Source: Blattamonas nauphoetae
Lineage: Eukaryota > Preaxostyla > Oxymonadida
Assembly: GCA_033064195.1 (NCBI GenBank)
Contig: JARBJD010000294.1
Coordinates: 1 to 64,000 of the forward strand
Direction: 5' to 3'
DNA: 64,000 nucleotides
Below the pieces are notes generated by a model that was not told the origin of the DNA, ran no database searches, and was given only the letters and a program-made list of their open reading frames with translations. Within the stretch, counting starts at the first letter, position 1. Each line of letters opens with the position of its first letter. Made by a program: the position numbers and the translations under genes. Below are positions 10,759 through 21,391 of the stretch, one piece after another.

Positions 10759-13116
10759 TCATCTTCGTGCCAAGTCACTGTTTGATCGGAACCTTTGCCA
10801 CAAGGCTCTTGGAATCTGGCTTGGAGCGATTCTAAACATTTGAACACCTCTCCAAGGAGGGCAGGGCTTTTTTAGAGGGACAGTTGAACATTTTGATTTA
10901 AGGTGCAAGATTCGAGTCGTAAATTGTACTAGAGTGTCTATCCCTTCTGTTATTTGAGCCCCAGAGAGTGGCGCTGACACAATGTACTCACCACTGATGT
11001 GATGGTGCAGATATTTCGTAAAATGAGGAATAGCACAGATTGACGTTGATGACGATGGAACGTAGTCCAAAACTCTACAAAATGGTGAGACCTCATAAAA
11101 GCAAAACAAACACTTTAAAACGATAAATGTTTGAGCCTCGTTTATATGTGGAGGGAGAGATGCAGTGTTTCGTTCGAAAAACTGTTGAAGTTGGGTGAGG
11201 TCTTCAATTGTTTGGAAAGGTTTTCGATTGTGGATTATTCGAGATAGGAGGGCAAAGACTCTGTCACAGTGGTTTTTGCCGTGATGCGGCCAGAAATAAT
11301 TCAGAGATGACTGAAATGGCTTGAAGTTGTGGTGTGCATTGCAGAGGATGAATGTTGCAAATTGATTAGACCGGAAATGAGGCCCACCGTCGCTCCAATG
11401 CTTGATGATCCTGACGTCAGAAAAATAGTTGTCGGAAAAGATATGTTGGATGCAATGGACGGGAAAATCTGCTGTATGCCTGAGGAATGGACTGAATATG
11501 GTAAAAATGCGTTGGGTGGCCTGGGCTCCGATCTTCTTCCAGCAACACATGGTCAATACTGTCACGGGGGCCATAGTGAAAAAATTTTGACCCTTTTCAG
11601 ATTTGGAGAATGGAATTTTCATGTTTTCTTTGTAATCTAAAACGTATACACATTCTGAATCTTGAAGAGAATCGATATCTATTTTGTGTTGAACTTGCTG
11701 ATTAATGGCCTCCTCCCGATGCCGGCGGACTAGTTTTTCGAGTTGTTCTTTCGTTTGGGTCGGTATATCTGCGCAGCGAGCTCGATCCCACACTTCACAG
11801 ATGTCACACACATCAGTCCTGTTCTCAGCCTGTTTGACACATCCCTGCGTCAATCGTTTCATTTTGTCAAGTGATAATGTGGTATCGGGGAACAGATGCA
11901 AGAAATCCCTGAAAATCAGTGCTTTTGGTTCGAGGACGAGGCGAATTGAATTGAACAACGGGAAAACGCCCTGGATGCCTATCATGCGAAGTTCTGATCG
12001 AGATGAAGAACAGTATGATCCTGAATGAACTAGTAATTCCATTTTCGTGAAGTCATCCGAGCTGGACCTGTAAACTAGGTCAAAATAAGGGGGAAAATAG
12101 TCATCATCAGAGTCGGCTTCTTCGAGGTGAGATTCATCACTAGAAATTGACGACTCTGGAGCTGCATCTTCCGCACTGTCAACAAGCATCGATTGTGAAA
12201 ATTCATGCACGTCTACTGAGATGGGCATCAGCAATGGATTGATCTCTTCATGCGAATGGCTAGTGCTTCTACCTTTCTTTTCTGATGCTGGCGTGTCGAT
12301 GAATGAAAGATGAGGGAATACCGTGAGCGTGAACACTTGCCCTGAACTGGAGTTGGGAGAAAAGATTGTCTGTTCGCGTTCTTTCCGTCTTAGTCATTCG
12401 TTTTCTTGCTTTTTGGCGTTTTTTCCGAAAGTCCTTCAATTTCATTTTCTCCTTTAGTTCATCTATCCAATAAAAGTCTAAGAATGCAGAAATGAGAGTC
12501 AAAACAGGGACTAGGTTATCTTGTATAATGAACAAGGAAAGGAATGATATGAGCAATGCTTTTCTCAAGAAAGAAGAACTTTTTCATACCGGTTCGATCA
12601 CCAGATTCATCGTATTCATCGATGGTGTTGGTTTCTTCAGTTTGAGAAGTGAGAATTTGTTCAGTGACTAAAAAACAAAATTATTGGTTGAAAAAAAGAA
12701 AGAGATGTCATACCTCGTAATTTTATTGAATCTTCACTGGAATTCGTGGAAATACTTGTGAGATATGAATGAAAGATGGCAATATCGTGAAGGGACGGAG
12801 TTCGTGCTGAATCCGGTTCTGGTGGTAAGAAGCGTGTTTGATGCCAGATTCCTGCTTGAGCATAATCTTTTGCTACTCTCCGCATGTAAGGAGAATGATT
12901 CAGCATATCTTCGAAATCATCTTGATAAATATCTTCGACAAGAGCATAGATTCGTCGAATTAAGTCTTTTTCAAGGAGTGAACTCTCCTCAAAGATTTGT
13001 TCCAATCCATCTTTGATCCGCCTGAGTCCCATTTGAATTCGGTTCATTTCCTTCTTCAGCTTTTCATATTTCTTCAATTTCTGTCTTCGGTTCAGTAGTT
13101 CTTTGGTTTTCGGCAT
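10759..13116 (-). CDS. DDE-like transposase with introns
   Basis: Proposed exons (minus): 13,116-12,714, 12,667-12,590, 12,477-12,337 and 12,287-10,759. Introns are 46, 112 and 49 nt, all GT-AG; for the last, a 34-nt alternative (donor 15 bases further on) also keeps the frame. The N-terminus is basic and coiled (MPKTKELLNRRQKLKKY). An acidic Ser/Asp/Glu segment follows. The C-terminal half has a likely RNase H-fold core: DYKENM, then HWSDGGPHFRS, then WPHHGKNHCD, a spacing of acidic residues seen in several eukaryotic DDE transposase groups. A CxxC motif (CDICEVWDRARC) precedes the core. The frame is open throughout and terminal inverted repeats enclose the gene, so it may be intact. The exact superfamily is not identified; domestication is possible but the flanking repeats argue against it. 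Confidence 0.65.
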
Positions 13117-13239
13117 CTCAAATTAGAATTATGGGAATTTTTGTTGATAGATTTTGTAGGAAAATCGAGAAATGGACAACGGAAAGTTGCATGACATAAT
13201 TTCAGGAGTGTAATTATGGAGGGAACAAAGTTAAGAAAT

Positions 13240-13258
13240 TTGGGTCCCATTTCACACA
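13240..13258 (-). repeat. Right terminal inverted repeat of the transposon
   Basis: Partner of 10,283-10,301; 19 of 19 bases match in inverted orientation. Confidence 0.7.
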
Positions 13259-13560
13259 TATCATTTCAACAAAGTTCCAAATGTTGTGTTTCTGCACTGA
13301 AAGTCCAAAGATCAGGTGAATATCACCATTCCACACTGTCACTTCGGATGGATCCAACTCCACAAAGACGTGTTCGCTTTCCGAAAAATCTGTTTTGGAG
13401 TGTGTGATCCTTTCCAACACTTCAACAGACAGACCATACGGGATGAATGTCTCTCATCTCAACGCAATGTCTCATTTCTGCTCTGTCGTGTTGAACTTGG
13501 AAGTCGATGTGCTGGATGAGAGTGATGGGACGAAAAAGGGAGTGGGAAGGAGCCTGTCCC
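13259..13560 (-). pseudogene. Relic of a second surface-protein gene (C-terminal ectodomain)
   Basis: The minus strand reads STSKFNTTEQK, then a TGA, DIALR, a second TGA, then ETFIPYGLSVEVLERITH and on to KHNIWNFVEM at the transposon edge. This aligns with the segment TYTLGLKGEFLIPCGLSLEVF just before the membrane segment of the 2,604-aa protein at 38.3 kb. The two TGAs fall where that protein has Tyr and Gly, so they are decay and not recoded Trp. The rest of the gene is gone. The relic ends at the transposon right end. Confidence 0.6.
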
Positions 13561-13923
13561 CTTTCTCAGCTGAGTAGCAGTTCATCGATATCCAATGAGG
13601 TCGACAAACAGCCACCACCACTTTGAATTGCCTCAATTGACATTTTTTCATCCACATTTCACACTATCCGATGAGTTGAAGCAAAGCCAGTGAGTGTGAC
13701 GGAGGCCATCCACGACCAGGAGGATATCAACTGCCAAATCATAATTGATGTTCAACTTCCTCGATGCGGCCATGTTTCTGGTATCAGTGTTCATTCTTCC
13801 ATTGTCAGAATCGTGATCGTCCCATCACATCGATCAATACGAGTCGATCGTGGTTTAATACCGATTATATGACGGTCAATGTTACCTCATCAGACAGTAT
13901 CCATCTTTTTTCCACAATCTTCA
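13561..13923. other. Intergenic stretch, nothing recognised
   Basis: About 360 bases between the surface-gene relic and the first helical-repeat gene. Short frames exist on both strands but none has family-like features. It may hold more of the relic or the promoter of the plus-strand gene. Confidence 0.4.
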
Positions 13924-14931
13924 ATGATTCCTCCAGATTACACTCCTTTCATGACGTGGAACCAATTCTCTCGGGACACTGCTGATTTATTGGCACAACC
14001 GTTCGCCTCTCTTGTTTCCATGGTCAGAGATGACTTCCACTTTAACGATAAGCAAGTCAGAAAAGCTTCAGCGTTGCTTTCATCGATCAGTCGGACTGTA
14101 AGACACGACCAAAACTCCGACAGTGATTTTGTGACAGCCCTTGGACAAGGTTCCCCAACACCCGCTGCAATGTTTGTGGACTCGATCACTGTGCTCTTGT
14201 CTTCGCCCCATCCATCGTTCTTCAATGATACCCTGCTTTTTATTCATGTTTCTTTCGTCAACTGTTCGCCATCCTCTCGATATGCCCTTGTCTCCTCCAG
14301 ACTCTTTCCCAGAATCCTTTCAACTCCTCGCTTGCAAGATCTCACTATTGCTGACAAACAAATCCTCAACGACTTCATCTGGCTGTCCCGATCAGCCGTC
14401 GAGCTTTCCTCATCGTACAATGTTCGAGCTATCTCTACCACTTTTCACAATGATCCTCACACAATCCGAGATGTGGTGTTTCATGAAGTGTTAATGCCAA
14501 TGGAAGCATCTCTCGCCCAGATCACTCACAATCGTCACCTTTTGTCGTGGACCAACGAATGCGGAATAATGCTGCAATTTCTGGCCACTATCTTTGAAAT
14601 GAGTGCATTACACCAACAAACACTGGATTTCATTTGTTCATCTCATATCCCAATTGACTTCCAGTCACTTCTCTCAACAATCGAACACGAAGACACCAAC
14701 CAATACATCATATGGAAAATGAACGAAATTATCAGCAAATGGAAGATGGAAGGAGCGGATATTTGGAGCAGAGGGACAATATTGATGCAGACTCTGGAAC
14801 TGGAAGGGTTTCACGAGAGTTTGGAACAACTCCTGTGTCACAACAGCTCTTCGGAGAATGGAACCAAAGTTCGAAACCGCTCAATCAAAATGCTGACTAA
14901 GTTGGGAATGAACTCTCGTAAACCCGAATAA
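13924..14931 (+). CDS. Helical-repeat family protein of unknown function
   Basis: Intronless, 335 aa from the ATG at 13,924 (MIPPDYTPFMTWNQF). An in-frame upstream ATG or GTG is less likely because family members as I recall them begin close to the YxPFxxW motif. The protein is alpha-helical by composition, with Leu-rich helices resembling ARM/HEAT repeats. Features include VDSITVLLSSP, FHEVLMPMEASLAQI and MLQFLATIFEMSALHQQTLDF. I associate this layout with a large Blattamonas family of unknown function; that link is from memory, not a search. The AATAAA poly(A)-type hexamer overlaps the TAA stop. A partial paralogue follows directly downstream on the same strand. Confidence 0.7.
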   Translation: MIPPDYTPFMTWNQFSRDTADLLAQPFASLVSMVRDDFHFNDKQVRKASALLSSISRTVRHDQNSDSDFVTALGQGSPTPAAMFVDSITVLLSSPHPSFFNDTLLFIHVSFVNCSPSSRYALVSSRLFPRILSTPRLQDLTIADKQILNDFIWLSRSAVELSSSYNVRAISTTFHNDPHTIRDVVFHEVLMPMEASLAQITHNRHLLSWTNECGIMLQFLATIFEMSALHQQTLDFICSSHIPIDFQSLLSTIEHEDTNQYIIWKMNEIISKWKMEGADIWSRGTILMQTLELEGFHESLEQLLCHNSSSENGTKVRNRSIKMLTKLGMNSRKPE

Positions 14932-15097
14932 AGCATTCCAGCGACATCAAATGTGATTCGAGCTGTTTCTCTTAGATTCATCCCCATTTTAGATGTCGAC
15001 ATGTCAGAGATGCTTATCTTTTTAATCCAGAACGGGGTTTGACAGTTATTGTGATTAGAGTACACAAACTGGAAAGAGATCCAAATTAGAGACAGAT

Positions 15098-15754
15098 TTG
15101 AAGAATGGGCCGCTCAAACTTGACAAGCTCATCTGGACCATCACAGAATGTGTCACCCTTGCCTATCCGAGAGAACTCATGAAACTTGGTTTAACTGCTT
15201 CAGTCGAAAAAACTAACTATCACGACATGATCTTTCGGAAGGCCGTGCTCCCATCGTCACAATTTGTGTCATTTCTGATCTCAAATCGATACTTCCTCAA
15301 TGCAGACTTATTCAGCCTCTTAATGTCTCTCTTGGACCAAATCCTTTTCATCGGTCCATTTCATCGTCCAACGTTAGAATTTGTCCTCACATCTCCGATT
15401 GTGATGGGGTTCTCAAGTTGCCTTTCATATCTCGAAAACTGGAGTTCTCTCCATATTGTTCTCGGCACCATCAAAGGATCACTTCAATACTGGAAAGAAG
15501 ATTGCGCCGAACTTGCTCAATTTTGGAAACAGATGATCCAAGCTCAGTTTTCGGAAGGCTTCGAGGACACCCTCGAACAGACGTCGAGGTTCGAAAGGGG
15601 CAACTTTGCTGGGCACCTTATTGTCAGTGAGTCTCGTACGATCTCACAATTGCTGGGATCGAATGCAAAGAGGCCGTCGCCGGTTGCATCACAAATGACA
15701 GGAGGAAGTCGCCTCAGTCGATGGCTCCAACTCGTTTCTGCGGAACCTCCTTAG
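15098..15754 (+). pseudogene. Partial tandem paralogue of the helical-repeat family
   Basis: The 218-aa reading matches the second half of the gene at 13,924-14,931: FRKAVLPSSQFVSFLISNR parallels FHEVLMPMEASLAQITHNR, and the PTLEFVLTSPIVMGF block parallels QTLDFICSSHIPIDF. No counterpart of the first half is visible in the 160 bases between the two genes, so this is most likely a truncated duplicate. It could still be transcribed from its own ATG. The C-terminus (KRPSPVASQ onward) is not family-like. Confidence 0.6.
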
Positions 15755-16134
15755 ATGTTGGGAATGCTCTGATTGCTGGTGCGGACGAACAACCATCGAC
15801 GATCCCTCCAATGGTCCAGAAAATGCACTCTCTTTTGGCTTCGTCGTTCTCAGCGCTGCTGTCATTGATTGTCATATCGTCGACTGTCCTCTCTCCAACC
15901 TATTACTGATGTCCCTGACCGATCCATTGTGAACTGATTATCTTTTGGAATCTCGACTTTTAGATTGTCATTGAAATCCGTCCCGTTTGTCTACGTCGTG
16001 TCGTCCAGACGTGATAGATTCATTCATCAGTCAGTCATTCTTAATCATTTTTTCGATTTGCATCTCATCCGTTCCAGAAAATCCGATATTTCTCATCTGA
16101 TCTTTGCTAACATCTTTCTTGAGGGCCATCGTTG
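15755..16134. other. Intergenic stretch, nothing recognised
   Basis: About 380 bases upstream of the centrin-like gene. It probably holds that gene's promoter; no motif is convincing. Confidence 0.4.
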
Positions 16135-16976
16135 ATGGAGAATTCCAAAGCGCGTACCGCAAAGGGTGGCTCCAGTATAACTTTATTCATCCTTTTATTA
16201 TTGATATATGACTGTAGAAGGAGGACGGCAGCAAGTTACCGAACTACAGAGAGAAGTATGTTCGACTCACTCTTTCTCCTCTTCAGGAAATTCGGAAAGC
16301 CTTCGATTGTTTTGACACTGGTATGTTTCGATTCTGTTGCATTTTGTGTGTTCTTTCAAGATGGATCTGGCAGTGTCAATGCATTCACAGCACTGAAAGG
16401 TTGTCTTCTCACTCAACCATCATAATCTCCCAGTTACTCTAACTGTTCTTGGTTTTCAGCCAAAAAAGGCCGATATTCGCAAGTTACTCCAGAAGGAACG
16501 TTCAGATGTGGTTATTGATGATGTATTTCCTCGTGTTTTTTCATCATCGACCAGAACACCCTGCTTGACTTTAACACATTCCTTGACATAGTGACTGAAA
16601 TGATGGTTTGATTTGTTGTTGTTCATCTATTTACTAGGGAACGCCACCGCCTGAGCGAGTATGTTTTTCCTCATCAAATCTCTCCATCTGAATTCAGGAA
16701 TTATACAAAGCCTATCATGAAATGGGAGGAATAAATCCTCAAACTGGAGAAGATCGGGGACTGGGCGTCGATGAGCTTCGGATTGTCGCTGAAGAAAGAC
16801 TTGGTCTAAAACGCGGAACGCAGCGGATGACAGACGAGGAGCTGCAGGAAATGGTCTTTCAGACTCTCCCAAAGGAGACACAGGTGCTTGTCATGCAAGG
16901 CAAAATCCCACTTGAGCAGCAGCGGATTAATTTACCCGACTTTTTGAGGATGATGAAGAAAACGGGACAATGCTGA
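16135..16976 (+). CDS. Centrin-like EF-hand protein, eight exons
   Basis: Exons: 16,135-16,165, 16,218-16,255, 16,287-16,320, 16,361-16,399, 16,434-16,522, 16,555-16,605, 16,638-16,658 and 16,698-16,976. All seven introns are GT-AG, 31-52 nt, and all phases agree. The N-terminal half reads like centrin: ELQREEIRKAFDCFDTDGSG (first EF-hand), then LGFQPKKADIRK and a DFNTFLDIVTEMM second EF-hand with a weak loop. The C-terminal half (ELYKAYHEMGG onward) is diverged: its acidic loops are largely missing, so only the first site looks able to bind calcium. Centrins act at basal bodies and contractile fibres; this could equally be a centrin-related axonemal protein. It is unusually intron-dense for its length. 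Confidence 0.75.
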
Positions 16977-17099
16977 TATTTTTTAGCTATATTCTTCATT
17001 TTTGACATCTCACGAAATTCTTTGGTTGAACTGCCTGATTTACATGATATTCTCCTAACTTCTTACACACTATGTCGATCAACCCATGACGAAGATGTC

Positions 17100-18289
17100 A
17101 TGTCATTGACTCTTTTTCTCGCTCTCTATTCTCCTTCCATCTGCGCTCTTAGTTATCGATGTTTCTCCCTTCCTTTTTTTTCATTTTTATAGCTCCAAAA
17201 CTCACTCCATTCCACAAACTCCATTCCAATCACACCACCTCGTTGGGAACCCTCCCATTGCATAAGCTCAAATACAAAAATGAAGATCTTCCCAAGTTCT
17301 ACGATCTCCAGGAAGTTTTTAGCTTTTTTTTCAACTTCCACAGAAATATCCGGAATCCAAATCACTCAACACTGTCCTGAGCCAAGGAGGATGCGGTGCG
17401 TGCTGGGCGTTTGCTGCAACAGGTGCCTATGCAGATGGACTATACATCCACAAGGGTATTAACATCGTTGGGTCACCGCAGTACATGATGAACTGTGACA
17501 GAGCATGCCCTCCTGAACCATTCCAAGATCGCTGCCAAGGTGCCTTCTTTCATCGCAGTTTCAACTCTTTTTAGTGGGGTGTGGTGGAGGCACGCTATAT
17601 ATGTCGACTTTGTGTATGCCCACTCTTTTGTCGATCATCTCATTGACTTCAGATCTCTCTGACTATGGGATCATCGAAAACGATTGTTGTCCTTACCGAG
17701 CAAGTGTCAATGAATGTACAATGAAATGCTCACAGTCAGCGCCGTCTGGCAATCGATTCAAAATGCACGGGTTTGATCACTGGTTAAGCGTCATTTCGTC
17801 CGATATCATTCTGTTCCATCCACAGAGATCTCTGCGGAACCAACCGAGTCCCTCTGGGAAAGGATGGCATGAAACGGATCCTTTATCAATACGGGCCTCT
17901 TCTCGGTCTGTTCCTCTCCTTCCAAAAGAAGCCCCTTAATCTCTAGTTGGCTTTGATTCCTTTTCAGACATCAAAGCGTACCGTGGGGGTGTATACTCCC
18001 ATAAATCTGGCTCGTACGATGGATATCACGCTGTCCGCATTGTTGGGTTTGATCGCTTCAATTCTTCATATATGTTGGTTTCATGCCCTTATTTCAGATG
18101 GGGAGAAGAAAATGGTGTTGACTATTGGATTATTCACAACAGGTCTGTCGTTGATAAACACTCATAGCCTTCAGCTGGGGACCAGGGTACGGGGAGAAGG
18201 GACGGTTTCGAATGATTGCTGGGACGAATGACTGCAAACTTGAGGCCGAATACTTCTTTTTCGCTCCGTGTGAAGACCTATACTTTTGA
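17100..18289 (+). CDS. Cathepsin B-like papain-family cysteine protease, nine exons
   Basis: Exons: 17,100-17,151, 17,193-17,314, 17,344-17,539, 17,575-17,613, 17,653-17,770, 17,826-17,905, 17,968-18,046, 18,098-18,142 and 18,175-18,289. Introns are 29-62 nt. The start gives a signal peptide (MSLTLFLALYSPSICAL), so the enzyme should be lysosomal or secreted. Catalytic residues are visible: Gln and Cys in LSQGGCGACWAFAA, His in GYHAVRIVGW, and Asn in WIIHNSWGPGYGEKG. The propeptide is short (about 45 residues before the mature-like LPKFYDL). The sixth donor (GTCTGT at 17,906) is the least certain, but the same hexamer is used at 18,143. The C-terminus (CEDLYF) carries no extra domain. A feeding or digestive role is the usual expectation for protist family members. 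Confidence 0.85.
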
Positions 18290-18457
18290 TTTGCATTCTT
18301 GGTTCGAGCCATCGGAATGATTGTTTGTTCAACATTTCACAAGTAACTCTTCATTTTTTCCGTATTTTTGAAATGTTCTTCACGTTTTGTTCGTGAATCA
18401 TGACCTATATCAGGAATTCAATTGTCCGTGCATGTTGTGTGGATCGCCCCACAGCAA

Positions 18458-18758
18458 ATGGGGTTCTGTCTTTGGCATCTCATCGTAGTGATCGTTCTTG
18501 GATTGAATAGCTTGGCAATCCTCAATGAGCGCCGTGTTCTACGAAAGTTAGGTCTTGGCAGGAACTTATCGAATCCTAATTCCCCTCCAGAAACCCCACT
18601 ACAGAAACTGAATAATTTCATTGTTTCTGTCCAAACCGTCATGAAAGGTATTTTTTCTCGGTTTTCATTACCTATTTACCCCATCCTCTTCATATTTCAC
18701 GACAGTTCCACTCATAATAGCCAACGTCGTGATCCTCTTTCTCACCATCATCTTCTAA
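18458..18758 (+). CDS. Yos1/IER3IP1-type small ER-Golgi membrane protein
   Basis: Exons 18,458-18,647 and 18,706-18,758, intron 58 nt (GT-AG). The spliced protein is 80 aa, the usual size of the family. It starts MGFCLWHLIVVIVLGLNSLA (first membrane segment), continues ILNERRVLRKLGLGR (the family signature after the first helix) and ends VPLIIANVVILFLTIIF (second membrane segment). Yos1 is a subunit of the Yip1-Yif1 complex in ER-to-Golgi vesicle transport. The ATG at 18,458 is chosen because it places the first hydrophobic segment at the N-terminus as in relatives. Confidence 0.85.
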
Positions 18759-19092
18759 AATCGATGATTGTCCCGTCATTTTTGCGTCAACCACTGGAAG
18801 ACCAATCTTTTTTTGACATTTCACCATCTTTATTTCCGCATTTATTCAAGGATATTGATTCTATTTTGAACAATTCCTCGAAATCACTATCCTCTGGATA
18901 ATCCATCTCCGCAATCAACACCGAATCTCAGAGAGGATCTATAACACACCATAACATTCATTTCTCCAATTTTCTCTATCAAAACGTGTTATTCCCATAT
19001 CATTCCTTTTTCCATTGACACTCAGCACCTAAACGAAACTATTCGCAGCAATTCGCTGTCATCAAAGTATATCATCATAAGCTCACAAATCA
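18759..19092. other. Intergenic stretch, nothing recognised
   Basis: About 330 AT-rich bases between the Yos1-type gene and the three-RRM gene, both on the plus strand. Confidence 0.4.
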
Positions 19093-21391
19093 ATGGAAAA
19101 ACTTGATCAATCAATGATGGATACTCCAAAAGACCCCAGTATTTATGTGGTATTGTTCACCTTCTTTTTCATTAATTTTCGACTACACTCCCAACTTAAT
19201 CTTATTTTTGGACCATACTTAGTGCAATATCCCTTCCTCAGTGACAGAAGCCGACATAAAAGCTGCTTTTTCGGTGTTTGGAACGATCGTCAAATCGTCA
19301 TTCTTCCCAAAGAAGCCTGGACCATTTACAGGTTTGATAATTCATATTTTGAGATGAAATCTCCATTATTCATATCCCCTCGTGCTTGTAAACCTTTTCA
19401 GAACATCCAATGGCTTCTGTCATCCAGTTCACAACACTCGAAGAATGCTACGAAGCAATCGATCGGAAGCCTCCCATTACCTTCCTCGATCCACACACCA
19501 ACACTCAGTATGCACTCCCTCATTTTTTAAGATTTGGGGCAGAGTTCCAGTCCAGGTATCACTCCATGACGAGAACAACACACTCTACCTCATTAACCTC
19601 CCTTTCAAAATGACTGAGCAGCAGATCCAAGAGGTCATAGAATCTGTCGCAGAAGTTTGACCATTTATTTCTCATCATTATCGCTAGATTCCTGTCGAGC
19701 GATTCGTTCTCGGAAAGCGCTTCGATGGAAAGTCAAAAGGCTTCGGGTGGGCCACCTATTCCACGCACAAACAAGCCCTCACGGCAAAGGCGGCGTTAAA
19801 CGACTACCCAATCTCAGAGCGTTTCAAATTGGCTGTCTCTTTCGCTCGTCGCCGTGGAGTTGATCCACGCCTCGTGGAGAAGATCCGAACACTCTATGTG
19901 AAGAATATCCCTCTCAGCATCTCATCATCAGCTCTCAAAGAACTATTCGAACAAATGATCACGCAAGAACTCGATAGACAGAAACTCGAACATCCACCTC
20001 TCATCATCGATGCTGTGATTATCCCGCACGACCACAAGACGCAACTGCAAATGAACCACGCTTTTGTCCATTTTGCGTCAAAAGACATGGCCATCATCGG
20101 CTACGATCTTCTCCAAGGATACCAGATGGATCGAGGATCCCTCTACGTGGAATGGGCCGAGCCGAGAGAGAACAGACAGGCTAACGAGAAAGAAGGGGCA
20201 CTCCCGCCGAAGAAAAAGAACGAAAGGAAGAACCCCCAACAGGTCATGCAACCGAGTCCACTCACGCAACCACCAATCACCCATTATCATCCAGAAAGAG
20301 TCAAAATTGAACCAAAAAACAGCGGGATCATCTCAATAGGACAGTTTGTGATCAAAACAGCTGCTCATTCAGCCTCGAATAACGAAGAGCCGCAATCTCT
20401 TCAGCCAAATTTCAACCTGAACGCTGCTATCTTCAAACCAAAGTCCGGACCAAAACCAAAAGCGATCCCATCACAATACGTTCCTCTGCAGACAACACCG
20501 CTGATTGGGCCTCCCACCTCACCGTCCCCACTTCCCCTTGTCTCTCCACCAACGAACTCCCCCCTTCTTCGCCTTTCGCATGCGGCGGTGCAGGAAAATG
20601 GAATAAATGACAGCATAAACGTGACGATGGGACAAAAAACAATTCCAATTACACTCAACACCACTCCACAGCGCACATCGCCTCGTCCACCTCTCCTCCA
20701 CGCTCTCCCCCCACAGACACTCGAAACTCACTTCAACTCTCTTTCAATGTCTGACACGATGGAATCCTCACACTCGTCGTATCAGCCGCATCTCCTCCCC
20801 ACTTTCTCGCCCGACAGCCCCATCAGCTCAGTCCTCGAAGATCAACTGACACTCCTTCCGCCCTCCCACGTCCAGCCGTCCCCATCCGCTCTGAACACCG
20901 TCTCTTCGGTGTATTCAGACACATCGTCGTTCCCATCCCCTTCTCTGTCTTCTTCGTTGACGTTTGGATCGTCGCTGGCTGCCGAAGTGTCGCATGCATT
21001 CGACCTCACTCCGTCATCCATCCAAGTTCGGTCCAGCCCGCTCCACACGAACATGCACGCCATCACTCGCTCTCTCCCAAGCCGTGTCATCTCGTCCCCA
21101 TCCCAGTCCCTCTCATTCGCTTTTGCTTCCTCACCCTCCACACACCTCTCCGAACTCCTCTCCTCTTCAGACGTCTTCAACACTCCCTTCGAGCCAATCG
21201 ACACTTTCGACATGCCGTCCTTCAACGCCCTTCCGTTCCTTTCGACGTCTTCCCACAATCTCACCCGAAGCAGCCTCCGCGACGGCGGATCTTCGTCCCA
21301 ATCGACGAAATCTTCCGACCAATCGACCATCGTCACAACCACCCAACAGTCTCCTGTTTCGGAGTTTGAACTCTCTCCGGCCACTTCTTGA
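19093..21391 (+). CDS. RNA-binding protein with three RRM domains
   Basis: Exons: 19,093-19,149, 19,223-19,331, 19,402-19,507, 19,543-19,654 and 19,688-21,391. Introns are 73, 70, 35 and 33 nt. The 35-nt intron is supported because only that acceptor brings the second RRM into frame. RRM1 starts PSIYVCNIPSSVTEADIKAAF; RRM2 has NTLYLINLPFKMTEQQI and the RNP1-like KSKGFGWATY; RRM3 has RTLYVKNIPLSISSSALKEL and an RNP1-like MNHAFVHF. A long Ser/Pro-rich tail (about 350 residues) follows and is probably disordered. A role in mRNA processing or stability is likely, but the family does not point to one target. Similar multi-RRM architecture occurs in Mei2-like and hnRNP-type proteins. Confidence 0.8.

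Larger units (their letters stand above)
10283..13258 (-). mobile_element. DNA transposon with 19-bp terminal inverted repeats and an intron-containing transposase gene
   Basis: TGTGTGAAATGGGACCCAA at 10,283-10,301 is exactly inverted at 13,240-13,258, giving a 2,976-bp unit that encloses one DDE-like transposase gene (13,116-10,759, minus). The left end lies 40 bp upstream of the start codon of the surface-protein pseudogene. The right end abuts a relic of another surface-protein gene. No clear target duplication is seen (flanks AATC and TATC). The interior left of the transposase (10,302-10,758) holds no convincing second gene; a 94-codon plus-strand frame at 10,463-10,747 is unsupported. 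The superfamily is not assigned. Confidence 0.65.

Noticed and set aside
13400-13560. Two in-frame TGAs in the surface-gene relic might encode Trp.
   Set aside because: They align with Tyr and Gly in the intact relative, and TGA ends several good genes in the window.
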